Shown: positions 48,590 to 60,292, counted from the first letter of the stretch. The stretch: DNA of 64,000 nucleotides from Sindora glabra (GCA_020226215.1 CM035235.1:42131352-42195351), one strand, 5' to 3'. Translations and numbers: made by a program. The notes: generated by a model from the letters alone, not told the origin.

Positions 48590-50880
48590 AAGATTTGATG
48601 ACATACTTAACCAATTACACAATGTAGTCATCTTTTCCAAAATAGATCTTCATAGTGGATATCATCATATTAGGATATAGCTAATAGATGAATAAAAGAC
48701 CGCTTTCAAGACCAAAAATGGCCTATACAAATGGACTATAATGCCTTTTGTATTATCTAATACTCCCAATACATTTATGTGCTTAATGAGTCAGGTACTT
48801 TGGCCATTTTATTGGAAAATTTGTAATTGTATACTTTGATGATATTTTGATCAATAACAAAAGTGAAAAGAAACATTTAGAGCATATTCGACAAGTGTTA
48901 GAGATCCTTAGGAAGTAAAAATTATATGTAAACCTTAAAAAGTGTTCACTCACAATAAATGAAGTTATCTTTCTTAGGTATATTATCATTGTTGAAGGCA
49001 TCTAAGTAAACTCAAGAAAAATAAAAGCCATCAACAATTGGCTAGCTTTTAGGTTTGTCCATGCTTTGAGAAGCTTTCATAGACTCACCTCCTTTTATAG
49101 AAAATTTATTAGAAACTTTAACTTTATTACTGCCTCACTTACAAACTGCATCAAGGGAGATAAATTTAATAGACAAAACAAGTCCAGAGAAGTTTTGATG
49201 AACTAAAGAAGCATTTAACTAAAGCTCCTGTATTATCCTTTCAAAATTTTGTCCAAATGTTTTAAGTCAGTTATGATGCTTCTAACACTAGGATTGGCAC
49301 CATTCTAAGCTAAGAAGGACATCTAGTAGCCTTTTCCAATGAAAAATTCAAAAATAGCAAACTCAAATATTCTACTTATGACAAGGAATTTTATGCCATT
49401 GTTTATACCCTACAACATTGAAGTCATTACTTACTACACAAGGAGTCTATTCTTTACTCAAATCCTGAAGCTCTTAAACATTTGAATTTTCAATAGAAGG
49501 TCAGTTGTAGAAATGCCTTTTGGAACAAATTCTTACAACTTATACCCATTCTTACTCAAGCGTAAGGCTAGAAATCAAAACATTATAATAGATGCACTAA
49601 GTCAATAACATATCTTACTTTCTACTCTCAAAGCAAAGGTTATTAAATTTCATATTATTAAAGAACTATACCAAGATAACCTAAATTTTAGCAAAATCTA
49701 GGGTTCCACTAAAACACAACCATTCTAACAATACTACAGACATTGAGGATTCTTGTTCAAAGATAAGACATTGTGCATTCCTTACTGTTCACTACAAGAG
49801 GCAATTATTTAGAAAGCTTATAATGGAAGATTAGCTACACATTTCAAACAAGACAAAATTATAGCTTTAGTTAAATAAAATTTGTACTGGCCAAAGCTTG
49901 AAAGAGACATCAATAGACACATTCAAATATATAGGATTTGTCACTTAGCAAAAACCAAAAGCCAAAATAGAAGACTATACATGCCTTTACCAATTTTAAA
50001 AGTACCATAAAAATGTTAGTAGAGATTTTATTCTTGAATTACCTCATCCTTAGAGATAGAAGGATTCCGTAATGGTAGTTATAGACAAATTGTTGAAAAT
50101 AGTGCATTTTATTATATCTCAAAGAACAAATGATGTTGTTCAAGTTGCAAACTTATACTTCAAGAAAATTATTCAACTCCATGGCATTCCAAGAACTATC
50201 ACTTCTGACTAGGATGTTAAGTTTCTAAGTCATTTCTAGAGAACTTTACAGAAGAAGATGGGTACAAAACTCTAATTTAGCAGTGCTAGTCATCCCCAAA
50301 TAGATGAACAAGTGGAGGCAATTAATAGACTTCTTGGTAATTTACTTTGCAACTTTGTCGAGAAGAATATAAAATAATAGGACATTATTCTTGTGTAGAT
50401 TAAGTTCACTTACAATAATTCTACTAAGTAATTGGAAAGTGCCTATACGAGGTGGTATATGTCACTCGTCTCTTTAGTTAACTTGACTTAGCACCTTTAC
50501 TACTAGTCGACAGTGTAGTGCAGACACAGAAGAAAGAGTAAAGGAGATCAAGAAGCTTCATAAGCAAGCTCATACGAGAATTTAGAAGCATAATTCAAAA
50601 TATAACCTAATATGATAAACATCGATGGTAGAACACTTTCAAGGAAAGAGACATGGTATGGATACACTTGCAAAAGGAAAGGTTTGCAAATCAATCAAAT
50701 GCAAAGCTATCCCTGAAAGCAGATGGACCATTTCGAGTTGTACAACAACCATGCTTGGAAGATAGAGTTACCAAAATCCAATGGTGTCTCTACCATTTTT
50801 AACATCATTGATCTCTCACCATACTATAAAGAAGATGACAACTAGACTCAAGGGTAAGTCTTATCCAGCTCAGGGAGAAT
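48590..50880 (+). pseudogene. Ty3/gypsy pol, heavily decayed (RT, RNase H, integrase)
   Basis: Reading across frames, the order is RT (VVIFSKIDLHSGYHHIRI, GLYKWTIMPFVLSNTPNTF, VYFDDILI near 48830, LYVNLKKCS), RNase H (YDKEFYAIVYTLQHW-like near 49375-49425), an integrase zinc region (YWPKLERDINRHIQ..CHLAK), an integrase core (TSD-stop-DVKFLSHF near 50205 and SASHPQIDEQVEAINRLL near 50285) and a C-terminal GPFRVV motif near 50730. RT before integrase is the gypsy order. Stops and frameshifts occur throughout. It begins right after the LTR at 46935-48580, so the two are chance neighbours or joined by rearrangement. Confidence 0.85.
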
Positions 50881-51530
50881 AGTATGAAATCAATACAATG
50901 AATCCAAAATAAAAACCAAGTTCTATTAACCATAAGATATTTTCAGAATTTTTAGAAATGTATTGGAATTGTAAAAAACTTGGCACCTGGTCTTAGAGAA
51001 AGTTAAGGATTGCTTAAGAATTCTACATAGGAAGATATTTCTAGAAAAATTAAGATGAAAATATCCTTAGAAAACTACTATATTTGCTCTTTCTTTGCTA
51101 TACTTTGGTATCATTGAAGATTGCAAATCAATACAATATCCTTTCCAAGAGAATTCTTCTCTTTCTCATTTAGCTCCTAAGCTAATTTGGAATCTCTTCG
51201 ACACAAAAGGAAAAACCACTATAAAACTTTCTTCCCCTTCATAACCCTTTCTTGCAAACTAAACCTATTTCTTATCATTTAATTTATACCAAATACTCTC
51301 CTCAAAAAAATAAAATCTCATATTTCACTAGAGGAACCACAAAGAAAGAAGATGACCTCTTTTTAGTTACTATCCCAAAGATGGAATTTCAAATTCATAA
51401 TAAAAACTCAAGATTTAAATTAATAAGATTTCTAGTTTTCTTTCATTGTCTAGCTAATATTACATATAAACCCAATATTAAATAGAAAGTAATGTACATT
51501 TTATCTTAATAAAATACACAATCTCAAATT
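50881..51530 (+). other. Possible 3' LTR remnant of the gypsy element
   Basis: The sequence after the integrase C-terminus begins with a purine run (CAGGGAGAATAGTATG) and later has ATTGCAAATCAATACAATATC, like the R-U5 part of gypsy LTRs. No second LTR remains for comparison, so the call rests on position only. A 77-residue open frame at 51252-51485 is not recognised and is probably chance. Confidence 0.3.
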
Positions 51531-52080
51531 TAGCATATGTGATTCATAATAAGTAAAATATCCTTCTTTTTTTCCTCTATATTAATTCCATACACTTATA
51601 TATGTGATAATAGAATAACTAATTAGTTACATTGCTAAATGGCCTACATCTAAAGTTTCAAACTACAAGAGAATAAAGTAAGTAAATGAAAATTTTTAGT
51701 ATTGCAACAACTTCAAAGAAAAGATTTATCATGATGAAAAAAAAGTACCATCTAATTTTTTATGGATATCATTCTTTTTAAGCATGTTTAATTCATTATT
51801 ATACATGGGACCTATATTATCCAAATATATATTTCAACATACTATATAAACTATGAAGCAATTGTATATGTAAGCATAACTAAAAAGAAAAAAGGATAAT
51901 AGTATTTTAAACTTATGATGTAGGAAATTTATTTAGAAAGATTATCAATTTATATCTTTTCCCTATGATCTTGACAAATATACAAATCCTCCAAATTGCC
52001 TTCATGAATAACTGAAGGTAGTTCTGATGAAGCAAGGGGTATGTCTTCAACATTAGTGGCTAATCTTCTTCATTCTCACT
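51531..52080. other. Unassigned AT-rich spacer
   Basis: No open frame, repeat pair or element end was seen in this stretch. Confidence 0.4.
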
Positions 52081-52089
52081 ACCAATAAT

Positions 52090-52449
52090 TTATCTCTTCT
52101 TTTAAAGAACTACAAACCACTTGTTATCAACTAAATTTGACACATAGAAAATTTATTTTACTAGAGTTGCCATTATGAATAACTCCTCCTTGTGACCTTC
52201 CTTAGTGAGATCCACCAATATGAATCCTAGCTTATCAATGCAGATGTCATTGTTAGCCTCTGCCTACCAACATTGGAAGGGAAGCTTCCTAAATTGGATA
52301 TAATCGAGCTCCCACATATTTTCAATGACCTCATAATATAACATCATATCATAAATTGGGTTTTCATCTTTAGCACTAAAGATATGCATTGCTTGAAAAA
52401 CCAAAGTAACTTCACTATTTTGCATAGGAACTTCTTTCACATTCATCAC
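52090..52449 (-). pseudogene. CACTA (En/Spm) transposon fragment, DUF4216 domain
   Basis: On the minus strand one frame reads MQNSEVTLVFQAMHIFSAKDENPI, MMLYYEVIENMWELDY, FRKLPFQCW, then after a TAG at 52264 CIDKLGFILVDLTKEGHKEE, LFIMATLVK-stop-IFYVSNLVDNKWFVVL. This is the DUF4216 domain found downstream of the transposase region in plant CACTA elements. The pattern of SAKD..P, YYG/EVI..IWELDY, GF.LVDL..GHK and FYV...D..W.VVL is followed in order. At least three in-frame stops are present. No CACTA termini are visible, so only an internal piece survives. Confidence 0.8.
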
Positions 52450-52470
52450 TCTATATAAACTTAGCTCCTT

Positions 52471-52808
52471 TCTAAGATATCTTGGTCAATGATGAAGTAA
52501 TCTTTAAAAAATCCTTCATAAACTTCCTATAGCATCTAACTAAAACTACATATCTCTATCACTTTTAAGGATCTCGACCATTTAGTTATAGTTTCCACCT
52601 TCTATAAGTCCATTTAAATCCCTTCTTTTAAAATCACATTCTGAGATAATTTGGCCAACAATGAAGTAATCTTTAAAAAATCCTTCACAAACTTCCTATA
52701 GCATCTAACTAAAACTACATATCTATATCACTTTTAAGGATCTCGGCCATTTATTTATAGTTTCCACCTTCTGTAAGTCCATTTAAATCCCTTCTTTTAA
52801 AATCACAT
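52471..52808 (-). repeat. Tandem duplication of about 169 bp inside a gypsy pol remnant
   Basis: Two copies, 52471-52640 and 52641-52808, share long runs such as CTTCCTATAGCATCTAACTA and TTTAAATCCCTTCTTTTAAA, with few differences. On the minus strand each encodes the connection region after gypsy RT (KEGI..MDLQKVETINKWPRS). One copy thus lies in the expected place and the other is extra. Confidence 0.9.
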
Positions 52809-53830
52809 ATCCTAAAAAAGGGGCTCTCTTCATCTAGAACTCACATTTTGAGAACTTAACATAGAACTAGCTCTCTCTTAAGGTTTATAAAGCTATTCAT
52901 AAAGACTATGCATGCTCATCCTTACTTTTCAAATACACTAGAATATCATTAATGAATATGATGATGAGCTTATCTAAGAATGACTTGAACACTTTATTTA
53001 TCAGATCCATAAATATTGCTAGCTTCATCAACTCGAAAGGCATAACTAAGAATTCATAGTGTTTATATCTAGTACCAAATGTTGTCTTCAAAACATCTTT
53101 TTGAAACTTTAGCTAATAATAACCATATCATAAGTTAATTTTCAAAAAGTAGCAAGTACCTTGAAATTGGTCAAATAAATTATCTATCCAAGGCAAAGGA
53201 TAGTGATTCTTGATAGTTACCTTGTTTAATTATAGATAATCAATACATAGTCATAACAATCCATCCTACTTTTTGATAAAAAGTACTAACACACCTTATA
53301 AAGAAACACTTGGTAGTATGAAACTTTTATCCATAAAATTTTGTAATTTCTCATTCAACTCTTTTAATTTAGTTAGCACTATACAAAATGATTAATATCA
53401 AGTTTATTCTAATAAGTACATCAATCATGGATCCAATCTGTTGATCAAGTAGCAATCTTGGTAACTTCTTCATAAAAACATTGTGAAACTCATTCACCAT
53501 CAAAACTCCACTTATTTTAGGTTCTTTTGTTTTAGTTTTACTAATAGTGGCTATCTAAATTATCTACCCTTTCTTAATCAACCTTCTAGCTTTTGCAAAA
53601 GAAATAAAGGTAGCCATTTTTGCTCATTTCTCTCCTTGAAATATTCATGCTACCTTTCCCTTCAATTGATGAGTTACCATCTTGTAATGGTAATCGACAC
53701 AAGTGTGGTATCTAAACAATTAACCCATTTCAAGGATTACATCATAATCTATCATATCCAGCACTATCAAGTCTACCTTGGTCAATAATTATCTAAACCA
53801 AGCATGCGTTCTTTAACAACATGCATTGCT
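52641..53830 (-). pseudogene. Second Ty3/gypsy pol remnant (protease end and RT)
   Basis: Reading on the minus strand from about 53830: the end of the protease region (DLIVLDMIDYDVILEMG), then RT with LCIDYL.LNKVTIKNHYPLP, IDNLFDQFQGT, TTFGTRYKHYEFLVMPFEL, KVFKSFLDKLIIIFINDILVY and the connection KEGI..MDLQKVE. The catalytic motif is FIND in place of the usual FIDD, so one metal-binding Asp is lost as well as the frame. It is a different lineage from the plus-strand gypsy at 48590-50880, judging by motif wording. Confidence 0.85.
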
Positions 53831-53845
53831 TGGTCTAAGATTTTA

Positions 53846-53877
53846 TTACAGTTTATTACAGTTGTAATAAACTGTAA
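53846..53877. other. Perfect 14-bp hairpin with 4-base loop
   Basis: TTACAGTTTATTAC at 53846-53859 is followed by the loop AGTT and the exact reverse complement GTAATAAACTGTAA at 53864-53877. There is no T-run after it and no gene beside it, so no terminator role is suggested. Confidence 0.9.
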
Positions 53878-55739
53878 ATATAAAATATAAATTATGGCAT
53901 TTACTTTATGACTATCAATAATCATAAAAGAAAATATCTCTTTTAGTGGCCATCAAATCAGGATATTCCTTACATTTCACGTTTCAAGTGTAGGAGCCAC
54001 CAACCCTACTTGCACTCGACAGCTCTTATCTCATCGTTAACTTCCTAAATTCTAGTATTATTTGTTTCTTTGCTCTAGCTTGGAAATCTAGTTTTCCTTC
54101 TCACATCTGGCATATGATTTCCTTTACTTCGCCTAATTTGCAATTTTTTTGTGCCTCCAATTTTTTCCAATTTTGATTTTAAGGTTACTTCCATCAGTGT
54201 TGATTTCAAGTGAAGAGATTTTTTCGATGATTACAATAAAAAATTATCGAAGGTTTGCGTTAGCTCCTTTAGTTTTATTAATGGTTTATGATTCAATTAT
54301 CTAAAATTTTTAGATTATTTTAGGTGTGGGAAGGGAACCTTGAAAATTTCCATAGATTAAATCATCAAGAATCCATTAATTAATTGTTATACTCTCTGAA
54401 GTAAGAGCAACTAGCACTCCACACAATCATTGGTAAGTGAAAGATCTATAAATTTGACTTTCCTATGCATAAAAATGCATATACTTAAATTAGAAATAGG
54501 TAGTATGTATAATTTATATAGCTGAGGGAAATAGTGCTTAGAACTGCCCCTCTCATGTTTAGGTTTCATAAAAGTTAAATGAAATAAATAAATTTCAATA
54601 CATGTGTAGTAAATAGAAGATTAGTTTGAAGAGAGATAAGTAATGAAGAAGGGTATTTATAGAGAAAGGGGCAGTGAGTAAATGAGGGAAGGAGATTGTT
54701 GATACTTAAGATTTACCTATAAGAGAGAGAGAGAGAGAGAGAGAAAAGACAAGTGACAATAATAATAAAAATTATGCATGTTCATATAATGAAAACAGGA
54801 TAAGAGAAAATAATTAAAATATAAGAAGCATTCGTCCTTTTTGAATTCCCTTTGTTGATTTGAATTTTCTTAGTTAATTATATGATCTTCACAACTTTTG
54901 AGGTTTATAACTTCCATTTATATTTATAATTATAATAAAGGAAATGAAATTGACTGTTTTATATAATTATAAATATTGATTTAGAGTAAAGCTTTACCTT
55001 TCAAGAGGAGTGGTACAGGAGCTAGCAAAGCCACCATGAATAATAATGATGGTACAATTCTTGATCCTAATTTACTTTCAAATTCACAAACTTCTATTTA
55101 AAATTTCATTCCATCTTAGAGGTTCTGCAACATGACTGAATATTGTGGCCGTTTGAAAGTGTTCCCAATAATGTTTAGAGCTTTTCACAATAAATTCTTC
55201 CTCTATACCTCCCATGTGATGAAGTGTACTTAAGTTCTACATCAAAGTCAGCACATGGCAATTTATGCAGACTTGTTAATATGGTATAAATATATGTACA
55301 TTGGAAGGCTATATACATAGGTACTATTTCTGTTGTATTTTATGTGCCAATGAATTTTTTTACCTCCTCAAATATTTCCATATATTGTGGCTAATTCTAC
55401 ATAAAATGGTGTTAGAGAACTAAGAATTAGAGAGATGACAATTATTTGAGACAAAATTGTTTCTAGTTTAATGATAACTAGATCAACTAGACAACAACCT
55501 TAGGGTATTATAGGCCTTTGTACTAAATGGTGTTAACAACTTTTGTTTTAGATGGGATTTTTTGTTAAAACTTTATTTTGATCAATACTTTGTTATGTTG
55601 CAAATATTAGATAGATTTGTTGTTAACATTTTATTTCAATTGATACTTTTAACAATGCAATATATTTTATGATCAGTAAACTATTTTTCGATTGATTCAT
55701 ACACATTTCCCTTATTACTAACCTAAAAAAATTATAACA
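53878..55739. other. Unassigned region with a (GA)n microsatellite at 54722-54744
   Basis: No domain or element was recognised. The GA run is about 23 bp. The stretch 55010-55330 is less AT-rich and free of simple repeats but has no open frame worth calling. Confidence 0.4.
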
Positions 55740-56150
55740 TTTATTTTTATATGAAAATTAAATAATTATAATAAATTAAAATTATTGATTTCTTAAGAGA
55801 AAATTTAATAACTATAAAAAATTATATTAATTTAATTTCAAATAAATTTTAATATATAATAAATTACAATGATATATTATTTACAAGAAAATTTAATCTA
55901 TTAAATGATATATGGAATCTAAAATATTAAAATGTTATGAAAGTAAAAGAATACTTAAATAACTCATAAAATATATTTATGTTCATTTTACATACAAACT
56001 ATTAATTATAAATAGTTGATTTTATTAAGTATTTTTATTCAAATAACTAATGTAATCAATTGATTAAATTAATTAATACAATCAACTAATAATTAATTAA
56101 ATCAGCTAATTATTAATATAATCAGCTAATTGTCAAATAAAGTTTGTATT
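55740..56150 (-). repeat. AT-rich dispersed repeat, copy 2 (inverse of 7290-7640)
   Basis: Its reverse complement follows the sequence at 7290-7640 from TAGCTGATTATATTAAT through TTTGAATAAAAATACTTAAT and TATATTTTATGAGTTATTTAA to the AT-rich end. The two copies are 48 kb apart in opposite orientation. Coding capacity is absent. Confidence 0.5.
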
Positions 56151-57299
56151 TTTTTTTAAATTTTGGATGTGTTTAATCCAATTAAAATAAATGACTAATT
56201 GTGATAATAACTAAAGATTAAAAGAAATATGATCATCATGAATAGTGCAAATAAATAAAGATTATGTTTTTTTATATTTTTTTATATATTTTTTAACGTG
56301 ACCCAAACAATACACAGTGTTCAGAATTGCACTCATCACATTTTTATCCTTGTATTTGTATGGGATAGTGCTAATTAAACATTTAGAACATGAAAAAAAA
56401 AGCCTTATGTTAACTTGAAAAAAGTATGTTTATTTGTGACAAATGACCTTTGGTTTAAAATATTTTTAGAGAGTGCAATGTCAACAGACATGACAAAATA
56501 ATTTAGGCTCAAATGTGTTAACTTATAATCATCTCTTATACATTCAAAATTATGAAATGAATCATATATCAAGTGAACGAAGTTGTCTATTTCCTTGTTT
56601 CAAAATTGTTCCTTTTCACCCCTATCATCTATGAATAGGGATGGCAAAAACATACACAATGGGTTTTACCTAAATTAATAAATATTTATCCAATCCAAAT
56701 TAGATCCATTTCTTAATAGTTTAGATTTGGTCTATCCATTAAATATTTAATAGATTTTGGATCCTTTTTAGATATCATATTAGATATATTCTAATATTAA
56801 TTTATGTAACACATGAATTTATGTCTTATAAATATCCAATAGGTCTTAAATTCTTTTTTAGGTATCACACTAGATTTATTTAAGCAATATATTTTTATAA
56901 TTAACCTATTATTATATAAAAATAAATATTATCTTATTATATCTATAAAGATATTATAATAGTTTATTTAAGATACATAATATTAAAATACTTTAATTTA
57001 TATTCAATTATAAATATATTTTAAAATAATATTTATTATTCTATAATATTAATTTATAGAATGTAGGATTATCTTAAAAAATATAAATTAATAAATAATT
57101 ATTCATAAATTGATCTAATATGACTTTTATTTAATAAAGTTAATAATGATATAATCTACATTTACCCTAAAACTAATATAAATAGTATAGATAAGTCAAA
57201 ATAAAAATGGATGTAAATGAGAAAATAAATATAACCATTCGTAATTGTCAAGTATAATTATTATTAATAAGAAAAATTTTCATTAATTTTTATAATTAT
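56151..57299. other. Unassigned AT-rich region, possible hAT-like left end near 56637
   Basis: TAGGGATGGCAAAAAC near 56637 resembles the left end of plant non-autonomous hAT elements. The following TTAGATTTGGTCTATCCATT style is also typical of them. No matching right end or 8-bp duplication could be found, so the element, if real, is truncated. Confidence 0.3.
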
Positions 57300-57535
57300 C
57301 ACATATTATGATTATTATAATTTATACAATTTAAAAATCATAAATAGAAATATAAAGATATACATATATGTAAATACATATATTACTCCCACTTTTTAAA
57401 TTTTCTATAAAAATTTTGTATTTTATGAAAAATTTAATGTAAAATACTAAAATTGGTAATCAAATAAAAAAATTTAAGTTTTGAAAAATTAGATACTCAA
57501 TCTCATCAAATCTACATATATTTTAAAATTTTGAC
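57300..57535 (+). repeat. Short piece of array-unit sequence beyond the mobile-element block
   Basis: The order ATAATTTATACAATT, AAAGATATACATATATGTAA, TACTCCCACTTTTTAAATTT (TACTCTTCCTTGCTAAATTT in the array), TTTTCTATAAAAATTTT and TCATCAAATCTACATAT matches 37310-37510 of unit 3. In unit 4 this part is missing after 42514. It therefore looks like the far side of unit 4, displaced by about 14.8 kb. Confidence 0.65.
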
Positions 57536-59066
57536 TATCCATAATGGCTCCTCCTATAGGGCATTCTTGCAACTCAATATACACAGGTACTTTTACAACA
57601 TTTAAATGTGACTTTGGGAACTTATGGAGTTCCATTATCTATTCTAAGCATGTCACAAGAGAATTAACGTAAGACTAGCATGTTTTTTAATACTGACAAG
57701 CATGTGTTATATAATTTTGATTAGAAAGTTACTAACTTTTGACATCCATAGGGCAATCCTTGCTAGAATCCCTAAATCCAAAACGAATCGACATGCCTAT
57801 CTAAAAAGGTGTTTGGCAAACAATTTTTCCATCAACTTTTAATTAATTTGAGTATTTTTAACTAATTTAAGTCCCTTCAATTAAAAAAATTCTAATGCTA
57901 CATTGGCATTATAAATTTAGTGTTACTTCTATACAAATGTTATCAATTATATTAATTTTCCAATATAGCAATATGATTTGATATAAAATTGTCTATTTTT
58001 TTGGCTAAAATTAGTTATTTTTTAAGAAATCAAATTATTAATTTATAAAAATAATATACTTTATAACATTTGCATGGAAGTAGTATTAAGTTTTCAATGT
58101 TAATATAGCACTAGAAATTTTTCTCCTTTTAATTGATTTGAAATAACTTATATTTAATTGATAAAAATGACCCTTGCCCATTATATAATTTATTACACTT
58201 CTATCCTTATAAATAATGGATCCCTCAATTATAATTATTTATTCATTAAAGAAAAATCTAATAAGTATAACAAGATACACTTATTTTTTTAAAGTAAAAT
58301 CTAATAATTAAAATAAATTATAATTATGTATTTCTTAATAGAAAATCTAATAAATATAATAAATTATATTTATTTTTCAAAATCAAATAAGTGTAATTAA
58401 TTATATTGATATTTATAAAAAATAAAAAAAATAATAGATATAATCATGTCTCTTATGTCAAATGGTATAAAAAAATAGAGAGTATATAGTTTTGTTTTAC
58501 AAAGAATAAGAGAAAATATATGGATAAAATCGCAAGTTTTTGACAAATGCTATCTTTTGGATATAAAAAGGTAAAACATATTAATAGAAGATAAGGGAAA
58601 AAAATAAGAAAATATTATTCATAATGGATAAGTTTATATTCATAAAAGTAGATATATAAATTTTAAATTCAATTTTAGAAGTTGTATTCAATTATGTTTA
58701 TTTGATAATAATCAAGAAAATAATTTTAGTAATTACATATGCAACTATAAAAATATTGTAAAAGTTACTTAATTAAAAAATTATAATTATTTATTACTTA
58801 AAGTAATATTAAATGAGTGCAATAACTAATAAATTACAATAATCTACTTAAAAAATAATATATTAGATAATATATTAAAATAAAAATTGTTCAAAAAATT
58901 ATGAAATATATACATATTCTTATATATTATTTTATATATAAACCGATAATAATAATTGGTTGATAGTTTCAAAAATCTTTGTTCAGCCTCTCCTGTCAGC
59001 CTTGATGCTCTACTTTTCCCAGACTAGCTAACGAAGTAATCTATGAATCATGACACATTAAAAATA
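57536..59066. other. Unassigned AT-rich region
   Basis: No gene or element end was recognised. The sequence becomes less AT-rich from about 58975, near the MITE and the small open frame downstream. Confidence 0.35.
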
Positions 59067-59207
59067 GGTGGAGATTACGGTGCACCGGTATACTACTAAG
59101 CTAAGTTTTTAAATTTTCTTTATTTGCATAATATTATATAATATAAATAAAATATAACAATGAAGTTTAATAGTACAGCACTACAACTGGTGTCCCAGAA
59201 TCTCTCC
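59067..59207. mobile_element. Mutator-like MITE, 141 bp
   Basis: The ends form an imperfect inverted repeat: left GGTGGAGATTACGGTGCACC, right (reverse complement) GGAGAGATTCTGGGACACC. Flanking 9-bp repeats are TTAAAAATA (59058-59066) and TTAAAGATA (59208-59216), 8 of 9 matching. A 9-bp duplication is the hallmark of Mutator-like elements. The interior is AT-rich and non-coding. Confidence 0.75.
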
Positions 59208-59270
59208 TTAAAGATATTCAGATTTTGAGATGTAAGGTTAAGATAGTGGTTCGTGTTTTTCCATATCCAG

Positions 59271-59393
59271 ATGTCGCATTATGCCATCGACACCCCAGAG
59301 AGCGAAGAATTGCCGATGCTGAGGATTGAAACCATTACTGAAACTAATGAGTTAACTTCAAGTATAACAATTGGAACTCACGAGTCCGTGTAA
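59271..59393 (+). CDS. Unrecognised 40-residue open frame in a GC-richer patch
   Basis: The frame starts at an ATG right after a splice-acceptor-like TTTTTCCATATCCAG and reads MSHYAIDTPESEELPMLRIE, then TITETNELTSSITIGTHESV, ending at TAA. Base composition is nearer to that of genes than the surrounding DNA. It may be the last exon, or a leftover exon, of an unknown gene. No partner exon was found upstream, where the MITE lies only 60 bp away. I do not recognise the family. Confidence 0.25.
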   Translation: MSHYAIDTPESEELPMLRIETITETNELTSSITIGTHESV

Positions 59394-60017
59394 TATAATT
59401 AAGAGCAAAACACATGAAGCTCTCTGCATTTAATCGAAATTACACGGACATTTCACGATTTTACAATAAGGCTGCGATCAAACTCATTTTAGAAATTCTA
59501 TTAAGATAATGTTAATTTAATTTTAATCGCCAAAATATAATTAAGGATAAAAAGAAGTATTTTATGACTGAACTATCATTCTTATATATATATTTTCAAG
59601 TCCTTCTTATACAGTAGAAAATATTTTTACCAAAAGTTTATTTTGCATTTTTTTGTACAAAGGAGATATTTTTATCAAAAAATTGTGTTTTATATGTTTT
59701 TCTCATATTTACTAATTTTAATTTTTAAAGTGTAATTACTATTTTAGTAAAACGCCAATAAGTAGCATGATATAAAAGCACCAGAAAAGCTGGATCATAT
59801 TAAATAATTTTAAAAATTAAAAAATAATAAGATAAGATAAGTGCATTAAAAAAATTATAAATTTATTGATATTAAAATTTGAAAACTAAATCCTCTGCTT
59901 AATGATAATTTCTTAAATTTAAAATAATTATTATACTTTAAATATTAAAATCAGTACACATAAGGACATATAAGGACAAAAGGCATACAAGTAAAAACCT
60001 TGGTAAATACATATTTT
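59394..60017. other. Spacer before the second duplicate copy
   Basis: An 11-bp inverted repeat GTCCGTGTAAT (59384-59394) and ATTACACGGAC (59439-59449) lies across the end of the small open frame. The string AATTAAGGATAAAAAGAAG with its following 40 bases occurs at about 59537 and again at about 60197. Otherwise nothing was recognised. Confidence 0.4.
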
Positions 60018-60242
60018 AGAGAAACTTGAAATTTTGGAATAAAATAAATATGAGAATTTAGTCACAAAATAATTTTTTTGAGTTCTAAATATGTCCTAAC
60101 ATTTAAAATTAAGATTCTCTTAATAAAATTTTTAAAATGACCTTAGCAATAACATTTTTCTAAAATTGAGAAGAGATATATGTATTTTACCTTATAATTA
60201 AGGATAAAAAGAAGAAGTATTTTATGACTGAACTATCATTCT

Positions 60243-60248
<6 letters not shown>

Positions 60249-60289
<41 letters not shown>
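60249..60289. repeat. (TA)n microsatellite
   Basis: A perfect TA run of about 41 bp lies at the place where the two large duplicate copies lose similarity. Confidence 0.95.

Positions 60290-60292
<3 letters not shown>

Noticed and set aside
48783..49001. 72-codon minus-strand frame
   Set aside because: It is antisense to the gypsy RT region with its YFDD motif.
54722..54744. (GA)n run as a GAGA-type promoter element
   Set aside because: No gene lies downstream within reach, so it is listed only as a microsatellite.
59384..59449. 11-bp inverted repeat as a MITE or terminator
   Set aside because: The arms are short, there is no target duplication, and one arm overlaps the end of the small open frame.
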